Below are positions 1 through 11,676 of a stretch of DNA of 64,000 nucleotides, one piece after another; within the stretch, counting starts at the first letter, position 1; the number at the start of each line of letters is the position of its first letter. The stretch spans positions 124,507,530-124,571,529 of the forward strand of contig OZ024931.1 in NCBI GenBank assembly GCA_964017235.1, in the 5' to 3' direction. The DNA comes from Sabellastarte sp. h YS-2021 (lineage: Eukaryota > Annelida > Polychaeta > Sabellida > Sabellidae). Below the pieces are notes generated by a model that had not been told where the DNA came from, made no database searches, and saw nothing but the letters and a program-made list of their open reading frames with translations. Position numbers and translations under genes: made by a program.

Positions 1-810
1 GGCAAACACATGGGCAACACTGCCTGCTTCTTTTTCCTGTCTTTAGACCCAAAAATCTTAGATGGGACCTCTATGTATTCTTCTGGGGTTGCAAGATCCA
101 AAAGACTCGTTACTGAAGCCAAGAACTGCCTGTAAGATGGATCTTCGTCTACCTCTTCCTCTTTCATAGAAAATCTGTGTTCAGAGTGAGGAAACTGAGA
201 ATGCGCCCGTTTGTGATGTGCTCTTTACTCAGTCTCATCATTACCCACTCCATGATTGTCTTCTTCTGTAGTAGCAAAGACAGTTCTCGTAACAGATTCT
301 TCACGACCTGAAGATTCCACCCCATAAACTTCATGAGGAGTTGTTGCCACTGCAGATTTTGTTTCTAAAACTTGTAAACGACCCTGCATAGCTTCTAGAC
401 GTACTAGTATAAGCTGTAAGGAGTCACTTGAAGAATTGGACACTGATGAAGAATTTGAAGTAGAAGGAAGGTTAGATGCAGATGTTTCTTTAACAGCAGT
501 AACTGGAGAGGGCTGAACATCATCAGTCCCAAGAAGTGAATCCTCCACCTCTTTAGAGATGGATTCTTTAGAATTATTCTTTTTCTTGTACCCTTTCTTC
601 GCTTTCAACTTCTTTCTTTGTTCTGCCATGAATTGGAGGCAAACAAAACAATCATCTTAATTAGATGTAACACAAACGTCATTACCCTTATTCTTCTCTC
701 TACAAGAGACACAGAAACAATGATGATCCCACTCAAAAACTGTGTGGTGACAACCAACAGCCAGCTTTTGACATTTATTTTTTATCTGTCCTTCTGCCAT
801 TGTGGACTTG
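1..810 (-). mobile_element. DIRS-like retroelement gag fossil, cut by window edge
   Basis: The minus strand encodes a Cys/His cluster (CFCVSC with a further downstream Cys), then a Lys-rich and Ser-rich stretch with a short coiled-coil-like segment (LEAMQGRLQVLE), then an acidic segment leading to the window edge. This order resembles the gag-like first ORF of DIRS-type tyrosine-recombinase retrotransposons in marine invertebrates; that assignment is from memory of the family. The copy is broken, with a few interruptions, and continues beyond base 1. No reverse transcriptase or recombinase lies inside the window. It could instead be the gag of another retroelement class. Confidence 0.4.
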
Positions 811-3180
811 ACGGTAAACTATCTTTGGTACGATGTTCACTCCCTGACGACCAAAATAAAAGTGAGGCTTAACGGGGTTCTTTCAGTGCATACGCATGCG
901 CACTCATGCATCCATAGTACCACGAACAAGAATATTTATTTTAAAAATATTTTCGTTTGGTCGTCCATGTTTGTTCTCGCTGACACATAAGCATAAGTGA
1001 GGATAAGGTAAGGGTATTTTAAGCAATAAAAATTGAATTTGTCACTTACGAGAGTAAAACGTTTGGAAAATTATGATGTCTATCATCAGTTTCAAAGATG
1101 TCTTAATGATTCCTTTGACTTCCCCAGGAGATGGAGGGTTCTGAAAATGTATAGTGTCACAGCACTGAAAATCTATCATAATGTCACATCATGTATTATT
1201 ACTTTTTCCCTGTGGATCCACTGTAGGAAGCTGATTTTGACAAAGTTAAGACAGGGGATTCATATTGACAAGGATGCCTGCATCCCCGAAAGATCAGCTT
1301 ACTGGATGAGCACACTGTTCTCTAATAATACCCTCTACCGTGGCCTTAACAACTTGAAATACCTTAAAGTTGAGTTAATTTCCTTATAATTACAAAAGCT
1401 ATGACCTCAACATCAGGAAATATGTTGGAAGTAATTTCTTAGCAATTACACATGCTTGTATAGTAATGTTGAGGAAGTTGGCCGTACATAATAATGAAAA
1501 ATAGCATGTAAATAAAATAGCCCATCCATCTCAAAAAGTAAACACAAAGCAGCAACACACTGATTTATAGACTATTGTGCTTTCAATTACAACCGGCCAA
1601 GATTGCTGCCACCGAAGACCTGTTGATATTTTAACTTTGGTCTGGTGGAATTTAAAATGCAAAGAATTAATTTGGTTTATAGAAAAAATAGTGCATATAT
1701 TTTGGTAAGTAAAAGATGCACACTTACCATGAAATGATACATATACATTGGTCAAGAATTAAAGGTACTTTAACCATGTCCAATTTTAATACTACATATA
1801 CGTTTGTCAAGAATGCATTTCAAGTTAACGTGTATGTCAATCACTAACACACACACTTTTCTCTGGTGTTTTGAACACTAGAAGCATATGATTTGTCTTC
1901 ACTGTAACAAGAATATCAAACTGAAGATCATTATATAGACTTAAGACAAAACTTGGAGTTAAGACTTTTCATGAATTCCGCCCATGGTCTAGTTTATAGA
2001 GGATTGGGTAGGTTTGGCCTTAAGGGAGATCTTTTCATGCTTTTGTAGGTTATAAGCATAATGACTGGTACAACCTCCCTGATTCAGGATATTAACAAAG
2101 CAAAGACAGGCACTTGAGGGCCAGTTTTGTCAATCCATTATCTGGGTACATAGCTTTTATGCTTTTATCATATGAGTGTGGGATTTGTTCCTAAAAAGAT
2201 GTTGGTAAATAATTGAATAAATCTTTGCTATCTCACATCGTTCATTTGACGTTTCCATTGTATTGAGAAGTAAAGTCAAACTATGTCTTAATGGCTTTCT
2301 AACTGAATACCTGTTTGATTACCTTAAGTGTTTGTGTGTGTAAATTTCTGCCAGTGAGTCCTTATATTGTTTCCATTCATACCTGTATTGCTGGTGTAGT
2401 TTCTCTCTGTGCTGTAATATTGTCACTCCACATTTGTTGTATAAAACTTAGTAGGAAACAAAAACTATGATAAAACCCATTGTGAATTTATGAAGGCTGT
2501 TCTTGGGACCTTGCTGGGAATGATAAAATGCTTTCTACCGATTTTGCTCATAGATAAACATGACACAATCAAAGATAAGGCTCAATGTTTTTGGTAGGAA
2601 TGACAGCGATTTTGTAGTACATTTGCTGTTAAATGTTATTGACCACTTCTTTTAAACTTTTTTTGTATTCTCTTACACCATATTTTATTTTATCTCTTTC
2701 ATAATTTTTTTAACGATATGTTATTTAGTTATGGATAGACTAAAGACTGTGACTTATGTAAAGTCATTGAGGGTCACATGTACCACCTTTATAGAACTTA
2801 AATGAAATTTTAAATGTATACTTAAGAGTACCACTGTGGCTTTGTATAATTTTTTTTTGTATATTGCCAAAATATGGCAAGGGTTCATTCAAGGAACCCC
2901 ATGGGAGAGAACACCTTAAATGTAACACTAGTCCTATTATTGCATGTAGAAGGTTGATTAAAATTAATGCACAGTCAACTGCGGGTTTATAATAATCAAC
3001 AAAAGGTCCCATTTTTGAGAAATATAGTTTCTAATATAATGTTTCTGACACTATTTAAGATGCATCTGTACCAAAAAGAGAAAGATAAACTTGCGGTGCA
3101 AGAAAATGAGGAAATGATCACTTATCCTGTTTCTGGTTGTACCAATGGGATCTGATTACCAGGCACTAATTGGTACCTAT
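811..3180. other. Intergenic, no gene recognised
   Basis: This is AT-rich sequence with only short open frames. The longest plus-strand frame (about 1033-1389) has no ATG start and no recognisable domain. No RNA gene, inverted repeat or tandem repeat stands out. Confidence 0.6.
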
Positions 3181-3960
3181 TGTAGCGACCCGAGCTAAAT
3201 TATGTATCAAGGCACAATAACACAATTAATGGAAACCCATTCTAAACAAATGACTTTTATTATGCCAAACAAATAAACAAACTGGAACAGAAATTATGTC
3301 AACATTTTAATTCACAGAAAGAAAATCATATAGCCCAATTCCCCAAACCTGACTCTCTAGAAATATTCCTAACCAACCAAACTAATTCCCACCCAATACA
3401 TCTTTAATATTCACCCAAAGTACAAAAATGCCATCTAAAATGCTAACCCCCAAGGACTAAAATTACTAAAAATGTGGTAACTTAACTAAACCTAAAACAG
3501 AACATAGTTGTTCAGTTACCTCTCCATGACTGACAAAGCTTTAAAGCTTAGTGGCAAGAACAGTGTGTTCAGTGAAAGGTCAGCCCAGAATGTGGGAAAT
3601 GCACCCCCTTTTATAGCCAAAAAGTGAACTACTCAAGTCTTTGGTGTCAGCACCCTTGACCCACATCCTTGAACCAAATACCAGTTCCCTGATTTGTTTA
3701 TAAAAAATAGACCCAAAATACCAGGATAGTAAACAAGGTCAAACATGGCTACCAAAACATGTGAGTTCCCCAAATATAAATAAAGACCAAATTCCCACAA
3801 TACCCACAGGTTAGTAAAACAAATATTTAATACCATTACACAACCAAACCCCAAGAAACCATTTAATTATATCCAAAACCCCCTGAATATCGCCTGCAAC
3901 TCCCGTAAACTCCCGATATTAATCATAACTCAAAATACCACAATAACGGTCGTCGTTACA
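3181..3960 (-). repeat. LTR (3' LTR in element sense)
   Basis: This copy matches 13764-14543 almost base for base. It begins TGTAGCGACC and ends CGTCGTTACA on the plus strand. CTAT precedes it and also follows the other LTR. Confidence 0.95.
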
Positions 3961-3978
3961 TTTCCCCCCATCTCCCAA
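3961..3978 (-). other. Polypurine tract of the LTR element
   Basis: Read on the minus strand, the bases next to the 3' LTR are purine-rich (GGGAGATGGGGGGAAA), the expected plus-strand priming site for reverse transcription. Confidence 0.75.
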
Positions 3979-4437
3979 AAAATATTGGTTCGTCCCTGAA
4001 CCAAGATTTACTATATTTATCAAGTTATAATTATACAATCACTATACAACACCTGAAAAAGAAAACAAGCTGAAATAATCATACAGTCGAAATACAATAC
4101 CTGGAAAAAAACACATCATATACTACGCAATCCCTGATAATTACAAAAGTTATCTACTGTCTCTTTAACAAAATGTCCACTGTCACGTCCAACAGCCTCC
4201 AGACACATCAGGAACTCCTTGACCGGATCCTCCATCCTCAGGAATCCTGTGCCTGACTCATCCCTCCCCAGGAATCCCCTCCTGGCTAACCACATCTTCA
4301 TACAGGTAATGAATTTATATTACACTATATACATCAGCAAAAAATTATCTTCCCTGGCAAATCATCCTGTACCACATTCCATGCCGGACAGTCACTTTGC
4401 ACATAACTTTCAAAGTTTCCTACAATTCATGATCTGC

Positions 4438-4615
4438 CGCAACTCTGGAACTAGAACAAGAGTTCATACCAAGGAACTTGAAGCTGAAAGTGATTTAAAA
4501 CATAATGTTTATTAACATCATGGACCCATCGCTGCAACTCAGGAACTAGAACAAGAGTTCATACCTGAAACTGAAAATCATTCAAAACATAATGTTTATC
4601 AACAGCATGGATCCA
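4438..4615. repeat. Imperfect tandem duplication of about 90 bases in the LTR element's non-coding end
   Basis: Two successive blocks share GGAACTAGAACAAGAGTTCA and then AACATAATGTTTAT, separated by similar spacing. The repeat lies between the zinc-finger ORF and the polypurine tract, outside any coding part. No function is evident. Confidence 0.6.
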
Positions 4616-4698
4616 TTTCGTAACACAGCAACACTCAGCAAATTTCTGCAATGAGCTTTTACTGAAAACCCCCACCCCAAAAATAAATCAAAGTATTT

Positions 4699-6937
4699 TA
4701 GAACATTAGTTCATCAGCTAATTGTAGAACATTAGTTCATAAGCCACCTGTAGAACATTAGTTATCAGCTACCCAACCAAACCCCAAGAAAGAACAGTAT
4801 GAACGCGCCTGGAGAAGAGACGAATCCTGTGTAAATCGTTCCCGTCTTTGACGGCAGATAAACAGATGTAACCACATTCTAAATAGAAACAAGGGGTGTT
4901 TCTACCGTGATCTAGTTAGTGAAAATTGTGGTGATAGTAAGAGGTTATGGCATGCACTAAATAGAACATTGAGTCGGTCAAATTCTACTGTCCTCCCATC
5001 CTTTGAGGATGAAAAGTCTTTAGCAAACAGATTTGGTTCATTTTTCATTGATAAAATTAGAAAGATTCGAGACACCTTCAAATACACCCGATCTCAGGTT
5101 CTTCACTCAGACAAGGAGCCGCCGACTTTCAGTTCCTTTCAAGTTGTCACTGATACTGAAGTCCTTAAGTTTATCAAGGAATCTCCTTCAAAAACTTGCT
5201 CCCTTGATCCATGCCCCACTCACATTGTGAAACAATGTATTGACATTCTTCTCCCTTCATTGACTAAACTGGTTAACTTGTCCCTCAAAAATGGCATTTT
5301 CCCTAATCCTTTCAAACAGGCTATTGTCACACCCCTCCTAAAAAGTCCACTCTTTCAAAAGAGGACTTGAAGAGCTATCGACCGGTGTCCGGTCTTAGCT
5401 TCTTGTCAAAATTGGTTGAGCGAATTGTGGCTGCCCAAATTAGATCTCACATGGATTCTCATGATCTTGGTAACACTTTCCAGTCAGCCTATAAGTTGGG
5501 GCTCTCAACAGAAACTGCCTTGTTGTGCATCAAAAATGAGATTCACTTATCTCTGTCCAAGGGCATGCCTACAGCACTTGTGCTACTCGACCTGTCCGCG
5601 GCTTTTGACACTATTGATCATGACACACTCCTATCCTGTTTGTCGTCTAGATTTGGTTTTGCTGGATCGGCACTAAAATGGTTTAGATCCTACCTCCAGG
5701 ATCGTTTTCAGTCAGTCAAGATTGGTTCTAGTCTTTCGAATTTGTTCAAATTGAAGTTCGGAGTCCCCCAAGGTTCTGTCTTAGGTCCTCTTCTGTTTTC
5801 CCTCTACACAACACCTCTTGGTCAAGTCATCAAAATATATACCGGAGTCCATTACCACTTCTATGCGGACGACACTCAGCTGTTCATTCACTTATCCCCT
5901 GATTTTAGTCTCAAGTCTTTTGACCGTCTTAAATCGTGTTTGAATGATATTCAGGTCTGGATGTCTGAATACAAACTCAAGCTAAATCCTGATAAAACAG
6001 AATTCATAGTCTTCGGTGCCAAAGACAGACACAAATGGCTCAGTGACTCATTTCCTGTCAATATCCTGGGTAATTGCCTCTCTCCCGCAGATGTTGTACG
6101 CAATCTGGGTGTTCTGTTTGAGGCAAAGTTCTGTTTCACCAATCATGTAAATTCTGTTATCAAATCCTGTTTTATTAGCCTCAGGGACCTTCATCGCATC
6201 AGAAGGTTTCTTTCTGTGGATACATCAGTGGTGATTGCAAATGCTCTGGTCCGTAGCCATTTGGATTACTGCAATTCTCTTTTTCGCAGTTTGTCATCCC
6301 GAAATGCTACAAGGCTCCAATATGTTCAAAATGCTCTTGCACGGTTTGTCACTGGTGCTTCAAAGTACACTCATATTACATCCACCCTTAGGACACTTCA
6401 TTGGCTACCCATTAGACAACGTAATATTTTCAAAACCCTAGTTTGGGTTTATAAGTACCTCACCACTGTCCAGCCTAAGTATTTTGCACCATATCTCCCC
6501 TTGTACAAATCTGCTGTGAATACAAGACATTCAAATCCCAAAAATTTGTTCCTTCAGGTTCCCTCTTACTGTGTTTCCATCCGTAAATCTAAGGTCCATT
6601 TTAACAATAGTTTTTCATATGATGCCCCTAAGTTATGGAATGATCTTCCATATGATATACGCAGTGCTCCAAATCTCTCCAGTTTCAAAAGTCGACTCAA
6701 AACCTATCTATTTCAGAAATCATTCCCACCATAGCTTCTTACTACCGAACACCGGACGACCTCTCTGGGAACGACTCGGAACATGTCTAATGTCTTATGA
6801 CTTATGCCTTATGAATTGGATGGTGTGCCTTAGAATCCGTTGATACGGAGATTAAGCACGTGGACAACTGATTGATTGATTGAGCTACCTGTAGAACATT
6901 AGTTCATAAGCCACCTGTAGAACATTAGTTCATACCA
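4699..6937. repeat. Array of about 26-base units, split by the LINE
   Basis: The core TAGAACATTAGTTCAT recurs about three times at 4699-4766 and twice at 6891-6937, with spacers such as AAGCCACCTG. The LINE at 4774-6882 inserted into the array, so the units on its two sides were originally continuous. The array lies in the non-coding region upstream of the polypurine tract (element sense). Confidence 0.7.
4774..6882 (+). mobile_element. 5'-truncated CR1/L2-like LINE inserted in the LTR element
   Basis: Two overlapping plus-strand frames (about 4852-5370 and 5367-6734) encode a non-LTR reverse transcriptase: LDLSAAFDTIDH (motif A), GVPQGSVLGPLLF (motif B) and FYADDTQL (motif C, catalytic DD). 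The C-terminal region runs to KTYLFQKSFPP. A frame change near 5365 separates the frames. No endonuclease domain is present, so the copy is 5' truncated and cannot move by itself. The 3' end carries a GATT repeat tail. AGCTACC flanks it on both sides (4767-4773 and 6883-6889) as the target duplication. It must be younger than its host LTR element. The CR1/L2-like clade is assigned by eye. Confidence 0.9.
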
Positions 6938-7088
6938 TTTGTCTATTTATATGTTTATACAATATGACAGTTCATGATACTAAGCTCAGGGACTTTAGAA
7001 CCAAAGTTCATGACCTAGTTTTAAAAAAACAACAAAAACAAAAAAAATATCTCCTATAATCATTTTATTTTCTCCTTTTTAAGTTTTC

Positions 7089-7661
7089 TTACATTTGTTT
7101 TATACGAGGGTCTCTCAATTTCCTATCTTTTGCCGGAATGTCAATTGCAATTAACTTCCATGGAATCCTCTTATCTGTTATCCCATTTATAAGTGGGGCT
7201 TCATCGTTGCAGGTTGCCGGTCCTATCAGGCTAAGAGGAATTTTGGTGACACCAACTTCCTCCAAGAGCTCAATAAAGCCACCCTCGGGCTCTTCTTCCC
7301 ATGAGGAGTCCAAATGCAATGGGTCGGTGGAACCAAAACACTCAGGGATGCTAACTGGGCTTTCAGCCTTCTTTATTGGTACCTTTTCCATCATAGGTCT
7401 AGTAGTCCCTTTTCCCTTACCAACCACTACTCCCTCTCTATAGGGCTGACCAGCATGACGCTTCTGAATGTGTTTGTTGTACCTTCTGATGTCAACTTCA
7501 GGAAACACGAACTGACATCCCCAGCCACACCTCCTCTTGACACCGTGCACCCTCCCCCAATGTCTGTCCAGAGTTTCTTGGTGCTTGGTAGTAAAAATGC
7601 AGCGAGTACATGTGTAACTCCTGAAACAAAACACACAAAAACAAGCCTTAAGCATAATCAC
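7089..7661 (-). CDS. C2H2-like zinc-finger ORF downstream of integrase in the LTR element
   Basis: This minus-strand frame of about 190 residues lies between integrase and the 3' LTR, where some LTR elements carry env or an accessory gene. Near its start are two finger-like Cys/His modules (CTRC...HWGRVH and CGWGC...HIQKRH), followed by an acidic, Pro-rich tail. There is no signal peptide or transmembrane segment, so it is not an envelope. A pyrimidine-rich stretch ending TTTGTTTCAG sits just ahead of the finger region and looks like a splice acceptor, so expression from a spliced message is plausible. The function is unknown; nucleic-acid binding is inferred from the fingers. Confidence 0.6.
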   Translation of the reverse strand: MIMLKACFCVFCFRSYTCTRCIFTTKHQETLDRHWGRVHGVKRRCGWGCQFVFPEVDIRRYNKHIQKRHAGQPYREGVVVGKGKGTTRPMMEKVPIKKAESPVSIPECFGSTDPLHLDSSWEEEPEGGFIELLEEVGVTKIPLSLIGPATCNDEAPLINGITDKRIPWKLIAIDIPAKDRKLRDPRIKQM

Positions 7662-8808
7662 TCAAATAACGGGGTGTCTTCACCTTACGCCCACTCCTAG
7701 TAACAACCCCTGAACTTTGTTTTTGACCCTCACCTCCTACCTCATTTCCAAGATTAGAGGGACCAATGTCAGCTATTTCACTCTCCAATCCCATTCCCTG
7801 ATCAACCTCTTGAACTGTTTCAGGACAAACTAAGGGCTGTTGGGCTTCCCTAATTTCTGTGGCCTGTGTCTCAGTTGGGGTATAGCAAGGTTTTAACCTA
7901 TCATGATGTACATATCTTGGATGGGATCCAGCTGTCTTACGAATCTTGTAGATCAAATCAGAAACTTTCTCAAGAATGACCCAAGGTCCAGTCCACAGAC
8001 TTTCAAACTTTGGACATATACCTTTTTTCCTAATTGGCTCAAATAAGAAAACACTGTCACCAGCCTTATAGCTCTTATAGTTAGTCCTATGATCATAACC
8101 TCTCTTCTGCTTTTCACTAGCCTCAACCATATATTCCCTAGCATATTCATGGACATTCCTAAGTACATCTCTCAATCCTTCTACATATGAAGCTACATCA
8201 CCCTCAAAAACAACTGAATCTGGAGGACAACCCAGTAACAAATCTACGATTAACTGAATTTCCCTTCCTAAAAGCATCTTTGCAGGTGACTGATTAGTCG
8301 ATTCATGGACTGATGATCTATATGCCATCATTGCATAAGGTAAAGCATCATCCCAACTCCTCTGTTCATTGTCAATCAACTTGCTTAATATATTCTCAAG
8401 AGTCCTATTATACCTCTCAATGAAGCCATTGCTCTGGGGATGGTAAGCAGTAGTACATGTTTTGTCAATTCCCAGCAATTTGCACAGTGATTGAAAAAGC
8501 TTGGACTCAAATTGGCTACCCTGGTCAGAATGGACTTGTTTTGGCAAGCCAAACCTGGCAATGAACCCCTCCATCAAAACTCTGGCAACTGTTTCTGCTT
8601 GAATATCAGGAACCCCAAAAGCTTCTATCCACTTTGTAAAGTAATCCCCAATCACAACTATGTATATGTTACCTCTTTTAGACTCAGGAAGTGGGCCTAA
8701 TATATCTATTCCCACTCTTTCAAAAGGTACCCCAACTGGATATTGCTTCAGTGGTGCCCTGGGACGTTTCGAGGGAAAATTTCTTTTCTGACACTTTTCA
8801 CATTTCAT
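7648..8808 (-). CDS. Integrase part of the LTR element
   Basis: The catalytic core follows the D,D-35-E type (GIDILGP..., HSDQGSQFES, HPQSNGFIERYNRTLE). After it come a basic segment and a GPY/F-type module (LWTGPWVILEKVSDLIYKIR). This enzyme inserts the element's cDNA into the genome. It lies downstream of RT/RNase H, as in Ty3/gypsy. The copy is a fossil; its zinc-binding N-terminal part lies on the other side of the nested SINE. Confidence 0.9.
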   Translation of the reverse strand: MKCEKCQKRNFPSKRPRAPLKQYPVGVPFERVGIDILGPLPESKRGNIYIVVIGDYFTKWIEAFGVPDIQAETVARVLMEGFIARFGLPKQVHSDQGSQFESKLFQSLCKLLGIDKTCTTAYHPQSNGFIERYNRTLENILSKLIDNEQRSWDDALPYAMMAYRSSVHESTNQSPAKMLLGREIQLIVDLLLGCPPDSVVFEGDVASYVEGLRDVLRNVHEYAREYMVEASEKQKRGYDHRTNYKSYKAGDSVFLFEPIRKKGICPKFESLWTGPWVILEKVSDLIYKIRKTAGSHPRYVHHDRLKPCYTPTETQATEIREAQQPLVCPETVQEVDQGMGLESEIADIGPSNLGNEVGGEGQKQSSGVVTRSGRKVKTPRYLSDYA

Positions 8809-8831
8809 GCACCAATCTCTGACATCCTGCT

Positions 8832-8984
8832 AGGTCCTCAGTGGCCTAGTGGTTAGCAAGTTTGGCATCTAATCATAGGCTGTCACCTCTGTGGGTTCGA
8901 GTCCTGCAAGTGGCAATTCTGAGGACCTGTCCCAATATGACCCTGGCTGTTGAACGGGACGTAAAACCCCAACTTTGACTTTGA
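8832..8984 (+). mobile_element. tRNA-derived SINE (family 1) nested in the LTR element
   Basis: The unit is about 150 bases, with an A-box-like TGGCCTAGTGGTTAGCAAGT and a B box GGGTTCGAGTCC, followed by a non-tRNA body ending GGGACGTAAAACCCCAACTT and a short TTGACT repeat. CTGACATCCTGCT flanks it on both sides (8819-8831 and 8985-8997), a 13-base target duplication. It interrupts the pol region between RNase H and integrase. Confidence 0.9.
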
Positions 8985-10720
8985 CTGACATCCTGCTTGT
9001 ATCCTACCCAATAAAACCGTCTTCGAAGTCTACCAATAGTTCTCCTGATTCCAAAATGGCCAGAACACTTTTGTTCATGCAAGAGTGATAGAACCTCTTT
9101 TCTAAGACACATTGGCAACACCAGCTGTAAAACTGGTTGAGTTTGAGATGGACCAAACCATTGCCTATACAGGAGATTATCCTTCACAAGCAACCTATCC
9201 CACTGAGACCAATAATGCATTAGATCCCGATCTAAAGAAGACAATTCCTCCCACTTTGGTCTATCTTCTCCTTCCACTTTCTTCTTGACAAGGACACTTA
9301 GACTTGGATCTTCCTCTTGGAGCTTATACAAGGCACTACTCGTCTTACCCTCAAGCCAACTGTCTATCCTATCAAAGGCATTACCTCGCGAAACAATATT
9401 TCTCAAGACATTCCTCTCCTCACCATGATGACACTCTTCTATAGTCTCACAATGCTTTGACACTACCCTCTCACAATACTGGCAACTTACACATGGGGGA
9501 CGGGATAGAAAGTCTGCATTGGTGTGCTGTCTGCCGGCCCTATAAGTAAGAGTAAAATTATACGTCCCAAGGAGCTCACTCCACCTGCCTAACTGACCTT
9601 CCAAATTTTTTAAATTAAGAAGCCATCGAAGTGAACCATGATCAGATCTTATCTCAAAGGGAACACCATACAGATAATGATGGAAATGTTTCACAGCTTC
9701 TACCACAGCTAAAAGCTCACGTCTTGTAACACAGTACCTTCGCTCTGTTTTTGAAAGCAATTTACTAAAATAACTAATCACTCTCTCATTCCCATCATAC
9801 ACTTGTGACAAAACTGCCCCTACTCCCACACCACTGGCATCAGTGTCTAGGACAAACTTTTTTGTCATATCTGGATATGCCAAGACAGGTGCTTCAGTCA
9901 TGACACCTTTCAGTCTATTAAAAGAGCCCTCACACTCATCTGTCCAACAAAATTTCACATTCTTCTCAGTAAGTTTCACTAAGGGCTTGGCTATAGTTGC
10001 AAAATCTTTTATGAACTTCCGGTAATATGAACAAAACCCTAGGAAGCTTCTCACCTCTTTGACACAACCGGGTCTTGGCCAATTTTTAACTGCCACAACT
10101 TTTGCTGGATCTGTGGAAATGCCAAATTCTGAAACTACATGACCAAGGAAAGTAACACTTTTCTGAAAGATTGTACACTTTTTGGGGGAAAGCTTTAAGC
10201 CAGCAGCTCTGAATCTATCAAAAACTTGACTAAGATTTTTCAAATGCTCCTCAAATGTTCGTCCTTTGACAATGATATCATCAAGGTAAACCAGACATGT
10301 TTCATACTGTAAACCCTTCAAAACCTTCTCCATCAGTCTCTCAAATGTCCCTGGGGCATTAGTCAACCCAAAGGGCATCACATTAAATTGATACAGCCCT
10401 CTCCTACTGACAAATGCTGTCTTTGGCCTATCCTCCGGGTGAACCCCAATTTGCCAATACCCACTTTGCAAATCAAGTGTAGAAAACCACACAGAACCCA
10501 AAAGTTCATCTAAGCAATCCTGGGTACGAGGCAGTGGATATGAGTCCTTAATGGTAAGATCATTTAATTGCCTATAATCAATACAGGATCGTATTGAGCC
10601 ATCCTTCTTCCTTACAAGGACAATTGGAGACGCCCAAGGGCTTTCTGAAGGCTCTATAACCCCAGAAGACAACATTTTCTCAATCTCCTCCCTTTCCACT
10701 TCCCTCTGAGAAATAGGCAA
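8985..10720 (-). CDS. Reverse transcriptase / RNase H part of the LTR element
   Basis: The minus strand encodes a Ty3/gypsy RT (RKKDGSIRSCIDYRQLN, FSTLDLQSGYWQI, MPFGLTNAP, YLDDIIV catalytic motif), then RNase H (LDTDASGVGVGAVLSQ, RSDHGSLRWL). After these comes the start of the integrase zinc-binding region (HFGIRRTIGRLRRRFYW). It copies the element RNA into DNA. The nested SINE cuts the 3' end. Fossil copy. Confidence 0.93.
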
Positions 10721-11033
10721 ATGTCTAGGTCTTTGCTTAAAGGGTGGGTGATTACCAGTATTAATTCAGAGCTGTACCAAATCAGTTCTTCCCCTATCAG
10801 TCTTGTTTACTGCAAAAATATCACTATATTTCCTCACTAAACTTTCTACAGCAGCTTGTTCCTACCACAGTACTCTTATACAGCTTCTTAGCTTTCTCAT
10901 CCAAGTTCAACATACGTAGGGGTATCATCTGTGAACTGGGTGCAACAACTGACCTCGCCAAGAGCAAACCCTTATCACCAACCCCTTCTGTAGATTCCAC
11001 AATGGCTAACCTAGGGAGAACCTCATCATCCCC

Positions 11034-11558
11034 TCAACATATATAGCCCGGTACAATCATCTCACTGTTTGCGGGTATAACAACACTCTCAGAGACCCTA
11101 ACTCTAAACAATGAAGACAGTTTGTTTTGCAATGAGCATTCAACAGGTTTCCCATCAAACAATATCTTTCTCTCAGCTATGTTGATTACACACTTATTTT
11201 GCATGAGAAAATCATGCCCTAAGATCAATGATTCCTCAGTATCTGCCACTATTACTGGATGACTTATGGCACCTATACCTGGAAAATCTAAAGTCAATTG
11301 AGTCTGTCCTAATGCAGGTATCTTGTCACCATTAGCAATTCTAATATGACTTCCTGAGGGCACCAATGGAGGTCTAACCCCTGCTGATATGGCAAAGTAC
11401 TTCTTTGGATGAAGGATTGACTTATTTGCCCCTGTATCTACCAAACAACTTATCTTCAGGCCACACAAACTTGACTCTAGATACAACCCATCCACACAAT
11501 TACTCACTGCAACAATGGGTCCATCGCATTCAGATTCCTTAGCTGATGTACGACCCAC
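11034..11558 (-). CDS. Aspartic protease part of the LTR element
   Basis: A retropepsin-type active site (CLVDTGANKSILH) is followed by a hydrophobic flap-like region and ESLILGHDFLMQ near the C-terminus. In living elements this enzyme processes the Gag-Pol polyprotein. It lies between gag and RT. Fossil copy. Confidence 0.85.
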   Translation of the reverse strand: MGRTSAKESECDGPIVAVSNCVDGLYLESSLCGLKISCLVDTGANKSILHPKKYFAISAGVRPPLVPSGSHIRIANGDKIPALGQTQLTLDFPGIGAISHPVIVADTEESLILGHDFLMQNKCVINIAERKILFDGKPVECSLQNKLSSLFRVRVSESVVIPANSEMIVPGYIC

Positions 11559-11676
11559 AACATCAGCTACTTGGTGTTTAAACCCTCCTGATCAGAACTT
11601 TTGTTCATTCGTTTGAAAACCTCACAATCATCCATGAAGTGGCTAGTACTTCCACAAAGCAGACACAAAGTCATGC

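Noticed and set aside
1033-1389. Open frame of about 118 codons on the plus strand
   Set aside because: It has no ATG start, no recognisable domain and no splice support; likely chance in AT-rich DNA.
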